Of a stretch of DNA of 64,000 bases, positions 24,390-33,658 are shown one piece after another. The notes under the pieces are model-generated. The model worked only from the letters and a program-made list of their open reading frames with translations. It was not told the origin of the DNA and did no database searches. A program made the translations under genes and the position numbers. The stretch is from assembly GCA_030037705.1 (NCBI GenBank), contig JASHQE010000107.1, forward strand, positions 1 to 64,000. Direction: 5' to 3'. Within the stretch, counting starts at the first letter, position 1. Each line of letters starts with the position of its first letter. The DNA comes from Acidobacteriaceae bacterium (GTDB taxonomy: Bacteria > Acidobacteriota > Terriglobia > Terriglobales > Acidobacteriaceae).

Positions 24390-25979
24390 ATGGCTGGCTC
24401 TAAAAACGCAATCGAGCAGTTGAAACAATTTTGGGCAAGCCGTAATGGCCGGCAGAAGGCGTTCCTCGTTGGCGGCGCCGGAGCTACTGCTTTGCTTCTC
24501 ACGCTCTTTGTCCGGCTTATCGGCACGCCAGATTACAAGCCGTTGTTCACCGGGTTGGAACCGGCCGATGCTCAGACACTCAGCGCCAAGTTGGAGGCAC
24601 AGGGAATTCCGCATCAGACCAGCCCCGACGGCAAGACCATCAGCGTTCCCGCGGACAAGCTGGATATAGCGCGCATGCAGACCGCTTCGGATGGAGCGCC
24701 GCACAGCGGCCGCATGGGATTCGAATTGTTCGACAAAATGTCCTGGGGGCAGACGGAGTTCGATGAGAAGGTTACCTATCAGCGCGCGCTGGAAGGCGAG
24801 CTCGAACGATCGATCGAGACACTATCTGATGTGGAACAGGCGCGCGTTCACCTCGTAATGCCTACGGATTCGGTCTTCATCGACCGCCAGCGCAGCGCAA
24901 AAGCATCCGTGGTCCTGAAGCTCCGGCGCGGCACTCTTTCAAAGGATGCGGCTCTTGCTATCGCGAGGCTGGTCTCCGGCGCGGTCGATGAGCTCAGGCC
25001 GGAAGACGTCTCTATCGTGGACGCAGATTCCGATCGCTCCCTTAACGCGCAGGATGAGGCAGACGGCCAAGGCGGCGATGCGGACCTGAGCAATCGGTTG
25101 ATCAGCACGTTGGAGCCGGTTGTGGGTGCAGGCAAGATCCGCGCTAGCGTGAATGTGGATTACGATCGCGGCACAACCGATGAAAGCCAGGAAAAATACG
25201 ATCCGACTGTCAGCGCAATGCTGAGCGATCAAAAATCTGAAGACAATTCCACAGGAAGTGCTGTTCCCGCGGGCGTTCCTGGCACATCGAGCAACGTGCC
25301 TTCGACGACACAGGGCAAGCCGACAGCCCCCCCCTCTTCGTCAACTACTACCATGCAGACTTCGAAAACCGAATCTGCGCAATATGGGGTCAACAAGACG
25401 ATCGTACACACGATCACTCCGGCCGGCCGCGTGGAGCGAATTACTGCCGCCATTCTTGTGGATGACGCAGTGGTGAAAAACGTTCAGAAAGGCAAAGTCA
25501 CGTACACGCATCGCAAAAGAACGCCGGAGGAGTTGAACCAGATCAAAGAGCTGGCCGAAGCCGCTATCGGTTTCGACGAGAAACGCGGCGACACGATCAG
25601 CGTTCAGAATCTCTCTTTCGATGGAGATGTCACAGACCTAGATGTTCCCGCTCCTACCTGGACCACACAGGCGCAAAAGATAGTAACGGATTATTCCTCT
25701 GCCTTGCGGCCGGTTTCGCTTCTGCTCCTTTTTGTGCTGGCTTACTTGTTTGTTCTTCGTCCAGTGCAAAAGCACGCCCTCAGCCAGGCTGCATTGCCGG
25801 CTGGAGCGGAACCGCTTTTGCCGGCAACTCACCAGGAAGCCTTGCCTGGCGTTTCCGTTGAACTCGGCGGTGCGGTGCGAGCCACTCAACTCAAGCAGGA
25901 GGCGGTGGAGTTAATCAAGCACAAGCCGGTGCATACGGCCCGCGCCGTGCAGGCCTGGATGCGTGAGGAGCCTTCATGA
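24390..25979 (+). CDS. fliF: Flagellar MS-ring protein FliF
   Basis: The 529-residue ring protein has an N-terminal membrane helix (about 26-45), ring-building motifs with the YscJ-like domain (YKPLFTGLEPADAQ to about 215), a low-complexity Ser/Thr-rich periplasmic segment (about 275-335), and a second membrane helix (about 430-452). The C-terminal tail (TARAVQAWMREEP) is the FliG-binding part. The stop overlaps fliG by 4 bp. Confidence 0.95.
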   Translation: MAGSKNAIEQLKQFWASRNGRQKAFLVGGAGATALLLTLFVRLIGTPDYKPLFTGLEPADAQTLSAKLEAQGIPHQTSPDGKTISVPADKLDIARMQTASDGAPHSGRMGFELFDKMSWGQTEFDEKVTYQRALEGELERSIETLSDVEQARVHLVMPTDSVFIDRQRSAKASVVLKLRRGTLSKDAALAIARLVSGAVDELRPEDVSIVDADSDRSLNAQDEADGQGGDADLSNRLISTLEPVVGAGKIRASVNVDYDRGTTDESQEKYDPTVSAMLSDQKSEDNSTGSAVPAGVPGTSSNVPSTTQGKPTAPPSSSTTTMQTSKTESAQYGVNKTIVHTITPAGRVERITAAILVDDAVVKNVQKGKVTYTHRKRTPEELNQIKELAEAAIGFDEKRGDTISVQNLSFDGDVTDLDVPAPTWTTQAQKIVTDYSSALRPVSLLLLFVLAYLFVLRPVQKHALSQAALPAGAEPLLPATHQEALPGVSVELGGAVRATQLKQEAVELIKHKPVHTARAVQAWMREEPS

Positions 25980-26998
25980 GCACGGCCGAGCGTTCCACCC
26001 TCTCCGGCACGCGCAAAGCGGCCATTTTGCTCTCAGTTCTCGGAGATGAAGCCGCCGCGTCCATTCTCAGAAATCTTTCTTCCGATGATCTCGAACGGAT
26101 AACGGAAGAGATCGCCAGCATGGGACAGATTCCTCTCGAAACTACGGTTCAGGTCCTAGAGGAGTACCAGCAGATGATGACCGCTCAGGAATTTCTCGCC
26201 TTCGGCGGCCAGGAAGTCGCCGTGCGGCTTCTAGTCAAGGCATTTGGTGAGAGCGGCGCACGCAGCATGGTCGAGCGTCTGAACCAATCCGATGAGAGCA
26301 AATCGTTCAAGATTGAAACTTTGAAAAAAGCCGACCCGCAACAGTTGGCCAGGTTTCTGATCGGTGAGCACTCCCAGACCAAAGCTCTGGTGCTCAGTCA
26401 TCTCGATGCAAAACAGGCTTCCGCATTGCTGATGAGACTGGAACCGGAGGCGCGGGCGGATTGTGTAAGACGCCTCGCGCATCTCGGACGCTTTTCGCCG
26501 GATGTGGCAGCCAAGGTCTCCTCCGTGCTGAATCGGCGTTTGCGATCCACTGGCGATCAGACGCGGAAGGCCGGCAATGGATTTAGAAGCATCGCTGAAC
26601 TGATGAATCGCATGGATCCCGTGGCAGCGCGCGAAATACTCGAGAACATTGAACGCGAAGAGCCGAAGCTGGCCATCAATATCCGCGATCTCATGTTTAC
26701 ATTCGACAATTTCCTCGAAGTTCCCGAGCAGGAAATGCGCGAACTGATGGGTTCAATTGACAAGAAGACGCTGACGATTGCGCTGAAGGGCGCGAGCGAA
26801 GATTTGCGCAGCCATTTCTACCGGACGATGTCCTCACGCGCGGTGGAAATGATGAAAGAAGATTCGGAAGTGATGGGACCTGTGCGCAGCAAAGATGTCG
26901 CCAAGGCGCAAGGTGAAATCGTCGCCATTGCACGCAAGCTTGAGGCGGAAGGAAAGATCGTACTGAAGAGTGAGGGAGAAGACGAGTATGTCCTTTAG
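25976..26998 (+). CDS. fliG: Flagellar motor switch protein FliG
   Basis: The 340-residue rotor protein has an N-terminal FliF-binding domain (GTRKAAILLSVLGDEAAA), a middle domain with the FliM-binding segment, and a C-terminal torque domain (DIRDLMFTFDNF and DLRSHFYRTMSSRA). The charged torque-helix residues are retained by eye. It is translationally coupled to fliF (ATGA). Confidence 0.95.
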   Translation: MSTAERSTLSGTRKAAILLSVLGDEAAASILRNLSSDDLERITEEIASMGQIPLETTVQVLEEYQQMMTAQEFLAFGGQEVAVRLLVKAFGESGARSMVERLNQSDESKSFKIETLKKADPQQLARFLIGEHSQTKALVLSHLDAKQASALLMRLEPEARADCVRRLAHLGRFSPDVAAKVSSVLNRRLRSTGDQTRKAGNGFRSIAELMNRMDPVAAREILENIEREEPKLAINIRDLMFTFDNFLEVPEQEMRELMGSIDKKTLTIALKGASEDLRSHFYRTMSSRAVEMMKEDSEVMGPVRSKDVAKAQGEIVAIARKLEAEGKIVLKSEGEDEYVL

Positions 26999-27659
26999 CT
27001 CGACCTATACAAGTATGGTGCCGTTACCTATTTCGTCATTGCAGTACCGCGACATCGGGGACTCGGCGGCTCCTGAAGATCACCGCGATCAAGCAAGCCG
27101 CCCTGCAAACGGTCGCCACGCCGAAATTGAGCTGTCCGAAGCGGAATTCGCCGCGAGAATCCGCCAGGAGCGGGCAGATGCGGTCGCCCAGGTTGAGCAA
27201 AAGCTGCGCCAGGAAAGCGAGCAGAAGCTGATCGTTGCACGGGCTCCTATCGCCGCGGCCATTCAGGAATTTACTGAGCAGCGTGAAGACTACTTCAACC
27301 GCGTAGAGGCGGAGATCATCCAACTGGCGCTCTCGATTGCGGCGAAGATACTGCATCGCGAAGCACAGGTTGATCCGATGCTCGTGGCTACGCTCGTGCG
27401 AATTGCCGTGGAAAAGATGCGCGAGGATTCAGGCGTTACGGTCCGTGTGAGTTCCGGATGCAGTCATGGCTGGAAGAAATACTTCGCTGGATTTCCGAAC
27501 CTCACGCGCGTGGAAGTTGTCGAAGATCCGCAACTCACCAATCAGGATTGCGTTCTGGAGACGGAGCTTGGATCAGCAAATTTCGGGCTCGATAGCCAAC
27601 TCAAAGAAGTCGAGCAGGGCTTCTTCGATCTGCTTGCGCTGAAACCGGCAAACCGATGA
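26988..27659 (+). CDS. fliH: Flagellar export ATPase regulator FliH
   Basis: The 223-residue protein has a charged coiled-coil middle (about 50-100, rich in Glu, Gln and Arg) and a C-terminal domain resembling FliH/YscL (LALSIAAKILHREAQVDP; LVRIAVEKMRED; CVLETELGSANFGLDSQLKEV). FliH binds and restrains FliI. The chosen ATG 26988 lies 11 bp inside fliG; an in-frame start at 26970 is possible but lacks a good site. Confidence 0.85.
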   Translation: MSFSSTYTSMVPLPISSLQYRDIGDSAAPEDHRDQASRPANGRHAEIELSEAEFAARIRQERADAVAQVEQKLRQESEQKLIVARAPIAAAIQEFTEQREDYFNRVEAEIIQLALSIAAKILHREAQVDPMLVATLVRIAVEKMREDSGVTVRVSSGCSHGWKKYFAGFPNLTRVEVVEDPQLTNQDCVLETELGSANFGLDSQLKEVEQGFFDLLALKPANR

Positions 27660-28963
27660 AACGTCCTCTTCTCGCATCTTTTCGCCACCATCTTGAATCG
27701 GGCTCAACGTTGCGGTGGAAAGGCCGTGTCAATCAGGTGGTTGGCAATCTGGTTGAGTCCGACGGCCCGTTTTGCTTTGTGGGTGAATCCTGCGAGATCA
27801 AGGACGCTGCTGGCCGGAGCTATGCAGGAGAGATCATCGGCTTTCGCGGCTCCACCATGCTTTCGATGACAGCGGACCCGCTCCGAGGCATTCGATTCGG
27901 CGATCACATCGAGACGTGGGGAGCGCGGCCTTCGATACGCGTTGGCCCGGGCCTGTTGGGGCGCGTGGTCGATACTGCAGGGAATCCTTTGGACGGCAAG
28001 GGAGACTATCGCGCAAACCATTCCGTCCTGATTGATGGTTCGGCACCTCTTCCTCTTGAGCGTATTCCGATTCGTGAGCCGTTAAGTTGCGGCATCCGCG
28101 CCATCGATGGCTTTCTTACCTGCGGCCGAGGCCAACGCATTGGCATCTTCGGTGGCAGCGGCGTGGGGAAAAGCACGCTCATCGGTATGATGGCGCGCGG
28201 AACAGCAGCCGATATGACGGTTCTCGCACTCGTGGGCGAGCGCGGCCGTGAGGTGGGTGAATTTCTCGAGGTTCTCGGCGAAGAAGGTTTGCGGCGTGCC
28301 GTGGTCGTAGTCTCCACCTCCGATCAGTCGCCGCTGCTGCGCCTGCGGGCTGCGCTCGCAGCGACAGCAATGGCCGAATATTTTGCCAGCCTGGGCAGAA
28401 ACGTCCTTCTGATCGTAGATTCGTTGACTCGTTTTGCAATGGCTCAGAGAGAGATTGGACTCGCTGCTGGCGAACCGCCCACAGCAAAGGGTTATACGCC
28501 CTCCGTTATTAACACCCTTGCGAGGCTGGTGGAGAGAGCCGGCAATTTTTCGCAAGGAAGCATCACAGCATTTTATACAGTGCTGATGGAGGGCGACGAT
28601 CAGCAGGATCCAGTCGTCGATACCGTGCGCTCGCTGCTGGATGGGCATGTAGTCCTGGACAGAAATCTTGCAATGCGCAGCCACTATCCGCCTATCTCGA
28701 TTCTCGATAGCCTCAGCCGGTTGATGCCGAGCGTTGTCACCGAGCAACACCTTGCAAAAGCAAAGGCTCTGCGTCTGCTGATAGCGTCGTATGCGCGCGC
28801 GGAAGACCTCATTCGCATCGGCGCTTACCAGAAGGGCACAGACGCGGTTTTGGACAATGCGATCGAGATTCTGCCGGCGCTCAATGAATTCCTGCAGCAA
28901 CGGCCTAATGTAATCTGCGGATTCAAAGAAGCGGGCGATCAACTCATGGCGATTCCCAGTTAG
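27656..28963 (+). CDS. fliI: Flagellum-specific ATPase FliI
   Basis: This 435-residue F1-beta-like ATPase energises flagellar protein export. Walker A GGSGVGKST is at 166-174, Walker B RNVLLIVDSLTRFA near 245-258, and the family signature PSVINTLARLVERAG follows near 283. The start overlaps the fliH stop (ATGA). Confidence 0.95.
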   Translation: MKRPLLASFRHHLESGSTLRWKGRVNQVVGNLVESDGPFCFVGESCEIKDAAGRSYAGEIIGFRGSTMLSMTADPLRGIRFGDHIETWGARPSIRVGPGLLGRVVDTAGNPLDGKGDYRANHSVLIDGSAPLPLERIPIREPLSCGIRAIDGFLTCGRGQRIGIFGGSGVGKSTLIGMMARGTAADMTVLALVGERGREVGEFLEVLGEEGLRRAVVVVSTSDQSPLLRLRAALAATAMAEYFASLGRNVLLIVDSLTRFAMAQREIGLAAGEPPTAKGYTPSVINTLARLVERAGNFSQGSITAFYTVLMEGDDQQDPVVDTVRSLLDGHVVLDRNLAMRSHYPPISILDSLSRLMPSVVTEQHLAKAKALRLLIASYARAEDLIRIGAYQKGTDAVLDNAIEILPALNEFLQQRPNVICGFKEAGDQLMAIPS

Positions 28964-29022
28964 CAACCGGGCGTCCTAGCACGGGTTGGCTGATAGCCGG
29001 AAAAGACAGGAGCGTATTGTAC

Positions 29023-29460
29023 ATGGCGTTTCGATTTTCGCTTGCGGCCGTTCTCCGCTTTCGGGAAAGTATCGAAAAGCGTGAGGAGCTTGCATTGCAA
29101 GCGCTGCTGCTCGAGATGGCGCGCATTCGCCGCGAAATTGAACACCTGACCGCAAAGATTGCCGGTGCACAGGAAACGCGGAACCAGGCAATGCAACAGC
29201 CTTTGCCCGCGATTCATCTCCAACTCATGCTGAAGGAAATGGAAGCTCTGGCAGATCGCAGGAAAGCATTGACCGAATCACTCCTAACGCTCGACCTGGA
29301 GTGCGCAAAGCAAACAAAGAGATACCAGGCCGCTCATCGTGACCGCCAGATGTTGAGCGACATGTTTGCCCGGCAACGGGAAGCCTACGAGCAGGAGCGC
29401 ACACGGGCTCAACAGAAGTTTCTCGACGATATTTTTGCGGCTCGCGCTCAGCGAGGCTAA
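29023..29460 (+). CDS. fliJ: Flagellar export chaperone FliJ-like protein
   Basis: The 145-residue protein is almost entirely coiled coil. It begins FRFSLAAVLRFRES, the usual FliJ start, and ends in a basic tail. FliJ helps cycle chaperones at the export gate. ATG 29023 follows AGGAG by 10 bp. Sequence identity within the family is low, so the assignment rests on start motif, length and position after fliI. Confidence 0.8.
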   Translation: MAFRFSLAAVLRFRESIEKREELALQALLLEMARIRREIEHLTAKIAGAQETRNQAMQQPLPAIHLQLMLKEMEALADRRKALTESLLTLDLECAKQTKRYQAAHRDRQMLSDMFARQREAYEQERTRAQQKFLDDIFAARAQRG

Positions 29461-29742
29461 TCCCTCCCTTTCCAATCAGACAGTATCTGTGCGCAGCGAG
29501 AAAGATCCCGGCGCTATGCACGGCTGCGCTCGCAAATAAGTTGCCGTGCTGTTGCGGCAACTCGGCAAACGTTGCCCAGTTCAGAGGGCAATGCTTGCCG
29601 ATCTATCGGCGAATTGCCGGTGAGGTCTGCAGAAGAAACTGTGCAATCCCTTTGTTATCAATGCAGCCGGAAAGTTCGTTCTGCGCACATATAGGAACGG
29701 TCATGGCGCGCTGCGTGCAAAAAGACAAGCGTGCGAATTGCA
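29461..29742. other. fliJ-fliK intergenic region with repeated TTGCC motifs
   Basis: About 280 bp without a gene. It contains a 7-bp stem-loop (29540-29561, GTTGCCG), a perfect 14-bp palindrome (29597-29610, GCCGATCTATCGGC), and at least five TTGCC/GGCAA words between 29540 and 29620. The sigma-54 promoter of fliK is at its end, so the upstream sites may bind an activator such as the FleR homologue. Confidence 0.45.
29704..29719 (+). promoter_or_regulatory. Sigma-54 promoter of fliK
   Basis: TGGCGCG (29704-29710), 4 bp, GTGCA (29715-29719), with correct GG-to-GC spacing. The start site is expected near 29730, 13 bp before the fliK ATG. Confidence 0.7.
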
Positions 29743-31515
29743 ATGCTCAAAACGACGAACGCGGACTCGACGCCGTCATTGGGAAAAGAATCCCAATCTG
29801 CCGGTACGAGTTTCTTCGAGGTGCTCGCAGGGACTTCCGCGCTGTCAACTGCCGCATCGGGACCATCCACCGCGCTCGCTTCCCCATTACCTGCACATAC
29901 GAATTCTGATGCAAATGCACAGGATGAACAGGCAGACGCAAAGCCTGATGCAAATACGGAGAGTCAGGAGCTCACGCAAAGCAATATTCCGCAGAGCCGC
30001 ATCATTTTTTCAAACCAGCCAGCCGCTCTCGCGCAATCCCTCTCTTCACAGACGCTGACCCGCTCCAGTTCGAACACGGCGAACCGCTCGGCCGATCACC
30101 CGCAGAGATCGCAATCACTCACCGCGCAATCGAGCGCGAATAGCACAACGCCATCCGATCCTTCCGTGGCGCAGCAAGCCGTCGCTATGCCAGCACCCGT
30201 CGAGATTCCTGCTGCACAGCAGACCGCTGCCGTTGCGGTGCAGACGAATCGTCCTTCCGCTCAGCAGGCGGTTATTGTTCCAATGCCGGTTCGTCTTCCT
30301 TCGATGCAGCAAGTTGCTCTAGCAACCACCATAATGCCCACAGTCTCCTCCCCAGAGGCTTCTGTATCGGGAACGGAGAAGACTGCGGCGCAGAATCCAG
30401 AACCATCGGCAGCGACGCAAGTGATGGCCACAGACACTGAACATCAGGCTATTTCAGCAGAACAAGTGGAAACCGGCTCCCAGAACAAGCCTGAGACATC
30501 GGCTTCGAAGACTTCCAAGCCAGCACTGCATCCCGACGCGGCAACAGCACCGCAATCAACTGACCGGGCGCCATCCGAACTCGCAAGCAGCGGCGCCAAT
30601 GGAATTTCAAGCTCACCAAATGCTGCAGCCGCCCTTACTTTGCCGGCAGACCTGATTCTTCCCGACATAAACCTCATGCCGCAGATGAGCGATCTGAATC
30701 AGATGGCGAATAAGGCAACGCAGACAAGCAAAGCTTCCGACGCGAATATGACCAAGCTTGCGGATGCGACGGCTGGAGCGGACGCGAAGAAGACTTCCGA
30801 ATCTCAGTCTCAAGCAGGCGCGGCCAACGCGAGCGATTCTTCCAGCAATATTGCGAGCGGCAATCAGGGGGCGCAACGGACTCAGGCTGACCCGTCGCAG
30901 CCGGTCTCCGTCACTCCGAAAGCTGCCGATACTGGCGCGTCGCAGATTACTACGCAGGCTTCCGCGCAGCTTCAGGCGATCGCGGCGCATGGCGCAACGC
31001 ATGATGCTTCTGTTCCGAACGGTCACGGCGACGGAGTTGCGGATGCAGTGCGCGCCAGCGGCCAGACAGCTCAAACAGAGACCGCCGAAAATGCGTCTAC
31101 ATCGGCAATCAACACAGCGAATGTAATTCAGAAGATGAGCGAAACCGAGATGCACGTTGGAATGCGCTCCGCCGATTTTGGTGAGGTTTCCATCCGCACG
31201 CTGGTTTCGCAGCAACAGATGACAGCGCAGATCTCCGTCGATCATAGCGATCTGGGTAAGGCGATCTCGGCACACATTCCCGCAATGGAGGCCAAGCTTG
31301 GGGGCGACCTCGGCGTACGCGCTCTGGTTGAGGTGAATCAAAGCGGGATGTCATTCTCCGGTGAGCGCGGCTTCTCCTCACAGAGGGATCAGAGATCTTT
31401 TACGCAGCCAGCACAGGCTCAGAACACTCCCGTTTTTGCTGAAGCCGATCCGTCAGGCCCGCAAGTGGCGGCGACAGCAGCCGGTAGCGAATATCGGTTG
31501 GATATCAGGGCATAG
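29743..31515 (+). CDS. fliK: Flagellar hook-length control protein FliK
   Basis: The 590-residue protein has a long low-complexity N-terminal and middle part (Ala, Gln, Ser and Thr-rich, residues 1 to about 460), as expected for the molecular ruler. A compact C-terminal domain (about 465-540) contains MSETEMHVGMRSADFGEVSI and VSQQQMTAQISVDHSDL, typical of FliK. The start is ATG 29743; the GTG at 29731 is at the promoter start site and less likely. A sigma-54 promoter lies just upstream. flgD follows. Confidence 0.85.
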   Translation: MLKTTNADSTPSLGKESQSAGTSFFEVLAGTSALSTAASGPSTALASPLPAHTNSDANAQDEQADAKPDANTESQELTQSNIPQSRIIFSNQPAALAQSLSSQTLTRSSSNTANRSADHPQRSQSLTAQSSANSTTPSDPSVAQQAVAMPAPVEIPAAQQTAAVAVQTNRPSAQQAVIVPMPVRLPSMQQVALATTIMPTVSSPEASVSGTEKTAAQNPEPSAATQVMATDTEHQAISAEQVETGSQNKPETSASKTSKPALHPDAATAPQSTDRAPSELASSGANGISSSPNAAAALTLPADLILPDINLMPQMSDLNQMANKATQTSKASDANMTKLADATAGADAKKTSESQSQAGAANASDSSSNIASGNQGAQRTQADPSQPVSVTPKAADTGASQITTQASAQLQAIAAHGATHDASVPNGHGDGVADAVRASGQTAQTETAENASTSAINTANVIQKMSETEMHVGMRSADFGEVSIRTLVSQQQMTAQISVDHSDLGKAISAHIPAMEAKLGGDLGVRALVEVNQSGMSFSGERGFSSQRDQRSFTQPAQAQNTPVFAEADPSGPQVAATAAGSEYRLDIRA

Positions 31516-31542
31516 AACGTTTTCTTACGAGAGGAAGGAAAG

Positions 31543-32076
31543 ATGAACATACAGGGATTCAGCCCCGCGATAAGCGCACCGATGCAGGCGCAGGCCGCGA
31601 GCACAACGAGTGGCACTTCGGGATCGAGCGGTTCCAGTAGCACATCGAATGCCCTCGACTCCAGCGATCTCCAGAGCACGTTCCTGAACCTGCTGGTAAC
31701 AGAGCTGCAGAATCAGGATCCAACCGCGCCGGTCGATCCCACGGAGATGGTGAGCCAGATGGTTTCGCTCAACCAACTGGATCAGCTTATCTCCATCAAC
31801 CAGACACTCTCGTCCATGGCAGGATCGACATCGACCTCGGCGAGTTCGGACTCCGCGCAATCGGCAAACTCGATGGCTCAAACCAATGCTTCGACCACGA
31901 GCAATGGAACACCTGTCGCGCAATCCGGTTCACTCTCGCAACCAGCCGGCATGGCCTTTCAACCGCTACCGGCATCCGCCAGCATTCCGAATTCAGGCGC
32001 TCTGATGAACCTCTATGGCAACATTGGCGCCTCACCTCAAACTTCCAATCAATTTACCGCCGTAGGAGGCAGATAA
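31543..32076 (+). CDS. flgD: Flagellar hook assembly scaffold FlgD, short form
   Basis: The 177-residue protein has the conserved scaffold part (STFLNLLVTELQNQDPTAPV and MVSLNQLDQL, residues about 47-88) that caps the growing hook. The C-terminal Ig-like/tudor half of longer FlgD proteins is missing and replaced by about 80 residues rich in Ser, Ala and Gln. An AGGAAGG site precedes the ATG. flgE follows at once. Confidence 0.88.
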   Translation: MNIQGFSPAISAPMQAQAASTTSGTSGSSGSSSTSNALDSSDLQSTFLNLLVTELQNQDPTAPVDPTEMVSQMVSLNQLDQLISINQTLSSMAGSTSTSASSDSAQSANSMAQTNASTTSNGTPVAQSGSLSQPAGMAFQPLPASASIPNSGALMNLYGNIGASPQTSNQFTAVGGR

Positions 32077-32077
32077 C

Positions 32078-33325
32078 ATGTCCGCATTTTCACTTCCGCT
32101 CTCAGGCCTGGCAGCCAGCGCTGATTCGCTGAATGTCATCGCCAACAATCTTGCCAACCTCAACACAGACGGCTACAAGGACGAAACGCTGAACTTTGCC
32201 GATCTGTTTAATCAGATGCAAGGGGTTTCCGGAAACGGCGATCCCATCGAGTACGGATCCGGCGTTCAGGTTGCCGGTGAAACCTCTAACTTCACCAACG
32301 GCACCGTCGCTTCCACAGGCGTCGCGTCGAACATGGCGCTGCAGGGCAACGGCTTTTTCGTCGTCCAGGATACATCCGATAACCAGACGAGTTTCACGCG
32401 CGATGGTGACTTTGGCGTCAACTCGCAGGGTCAGCTTGTCACCTCGGAAGGTCAGCTTGTGATGGGATATCCTGCCGTGAATGGGCAGATCTCCACCAGC
32501 TCTGTTCTTGGCCCGATCAATGTCAATCAGGCGACAAACATTCCAGCGGTCGCCACAACCAGCATCCAGATGGATACGAATCTTGATGCAAGCGCCGGCG
32601 TCGGCACTACATTCAGCTCGCCGCTCACGGTTTACGACTCTCTTGGCTCTTCACACGTCCTTACCGTCACATACACGAACACGGGCGCAAATACCTGGGA
32701 CTATAGCATCAGCATTCCGTCCTCTGACATCACCGGTGGCACCGGCACTTCCACGACCGTGGCCTCTGGCACTATGACGTTCGATTCGTCCGGCAACCTA
32801 ACCTCGCCCGCCTCGCCCATCACCGGCATCAACATCAGCAACCTGGCCGACGGCGCGGCGAATATGAGCTTAAGCTGGGATCTCTCCGGAGCTGGCGGCG
32901 CCGGCACCATTACGCAGCAGGACGCGGCGAGCGCTACAACCACGACTTCGCAAAACGGATATGGCGTGGGAACTCTCACCGGATATTCCGTCCTGTCGGA
33001 CGGCACCGTAGAGGGCCAGTTCAGCAATGATCAGACTATGGCGCTGGGTAGAGTGGCCGTAGCCAGCTTCGCGAATGTTCAGGGTCTTCAGCAAACTGGA
33101 AACAATGACTACCAGGCCACGTTTGCTTCCGGATCCGCTGTCATAGGACAGGCTGGAGCCGGCGGCAACGGAACCATCACGGGCGGAGCGGTAGAGGATT
33201 CCAACGTGAACCTGTCTACCGAGTTTGCCAATATGATCGTCGCCCAGCAGAATTACGACGCGAACGCCAAGGTCCTTACCACGATGGATCAGGTCTCGCA
33301 GGCGACGATCCAGCTCATCTCGTAA
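32078..33325 (+). CDS. flgE: Flagellar hook protein FlgE
   Basis: The 415-residue hook protein has an N-terminal signature (LNVIANNLANLNTDGYKDE), a variable Ser/Thr/Gly-rich middle and a C-terminal coiled coil (STEFANMIVAQQNYDANAKV, TMDQVSQATIQLIS). An AGGAGG site lies 9 bp before the ATG. Hairpins follow its stop codon. Confidence 0.95.
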   Translation: MSAFSLPLSGLAASADSLNVIANNLANLNTDGYKDETLNFADLFNQMQGVSGNGDPIEYGSGVQVAGETSNFTNGTVASTGVASNMALQGNGFFVVQDTSDNQTSFTRDGDFGVNSQGQLVTSEGQLVMGYPAVNGQISTSSVLGPINVNQATNIPAVATTSIQMDTNLDASAGVGTTFSSPLTVYDSLGSSHVLTVTYTNTGANTWDYSISIPSSDITGGTGTSTTVASGTMTFDSSGNLTSPASPITGINISNLADGAANMSLSWDLSGAGGAGTITQQDAASATTTTSQNGYGVGTLTGYSVLSDGTVEGQFSNDQTMALGRVAVASFANVQGLQQTGNNDYQATFASGSAVIGQAGAGGNGTITGGAVEDSNVNLSTEFANMIVAQQNYDANAKVLTTMDQVSQATIQLIS

Positions 33326-33328
33326 AGT

Positions 33329-33353
33329 TAATGCTTCCCTTAACGAAGCATTA
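33329..33353 (+). terminator. Stem-loop 4 bp after the flgE stop, possible terminator
   Basis: Perfect 9-bp stem (TAATGCTTC and complement) with a 7-nt loop. There is no T-tract, so it may instead protect the 3' end of the mRNA. Confidence 0.4.
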
Positions 33354-33357
33354 GAGA

Positions 33358-33390
33358 CTTCCACCGCACCCTGCCTCCTGGCGGTGGAAG
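33358..33390 (+). terminator. Second stem-loop after flgE
   Basis: Perfect 10-bp stem (CTTCCACCGC and complement) with a 13-nt loop. It follows the first stem by 4 bp. Confidence 0.4.
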
Positions 33391-33658
33391 CTCGCAGACG
33401 CCCGTCGGCTCTCATCGCTGTCTCACCGGACGCGATAGAGCCGAGGCGCTTCTGCGTATTGCTACAAGTTATTGAAATGCAAAGATCTGGAAGCCGGTTC
33501 GACTGGTTTTCACAGCCCTCCGCATTTTTCCGCCGTTCGGCCCTTCAATTGCATTGAAGCTCGTGCAATCACTCCGTTCTATCTGCCTGAAACCTCGCTG
33601 AGCCCGAATGACGGCCTTACGCGAGCGGCACAAACGGAACCCAGGAGCCGGCCGGATC

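Larger units (their letters stand above)
33326..33658. other. Structured intergenic region after flgE
   Basis: This 333-bp interval holds no gene but three stem-loops in a row: 33329-33353 (9-bp stem TAATGCTTC), 33358-33390 (10-bp stem CTTCCACCGC) and 33406-33443 (7+5 bp with a one-base bulge). The first two may end the flgDE transcript, although neither has a T-tract. The rest presumably contains the promoter of the fliN-flhA run, for which I found no sigma-54 or sigma-28 site. Confidence 0.6.

Noticed and set aside
29540-29561. Stem-loop after fliJ as a terminator
   Set aside because: Only a 7-bp stem with no T-tract. It is kept as part of the intergenic description, not called as a terminator.
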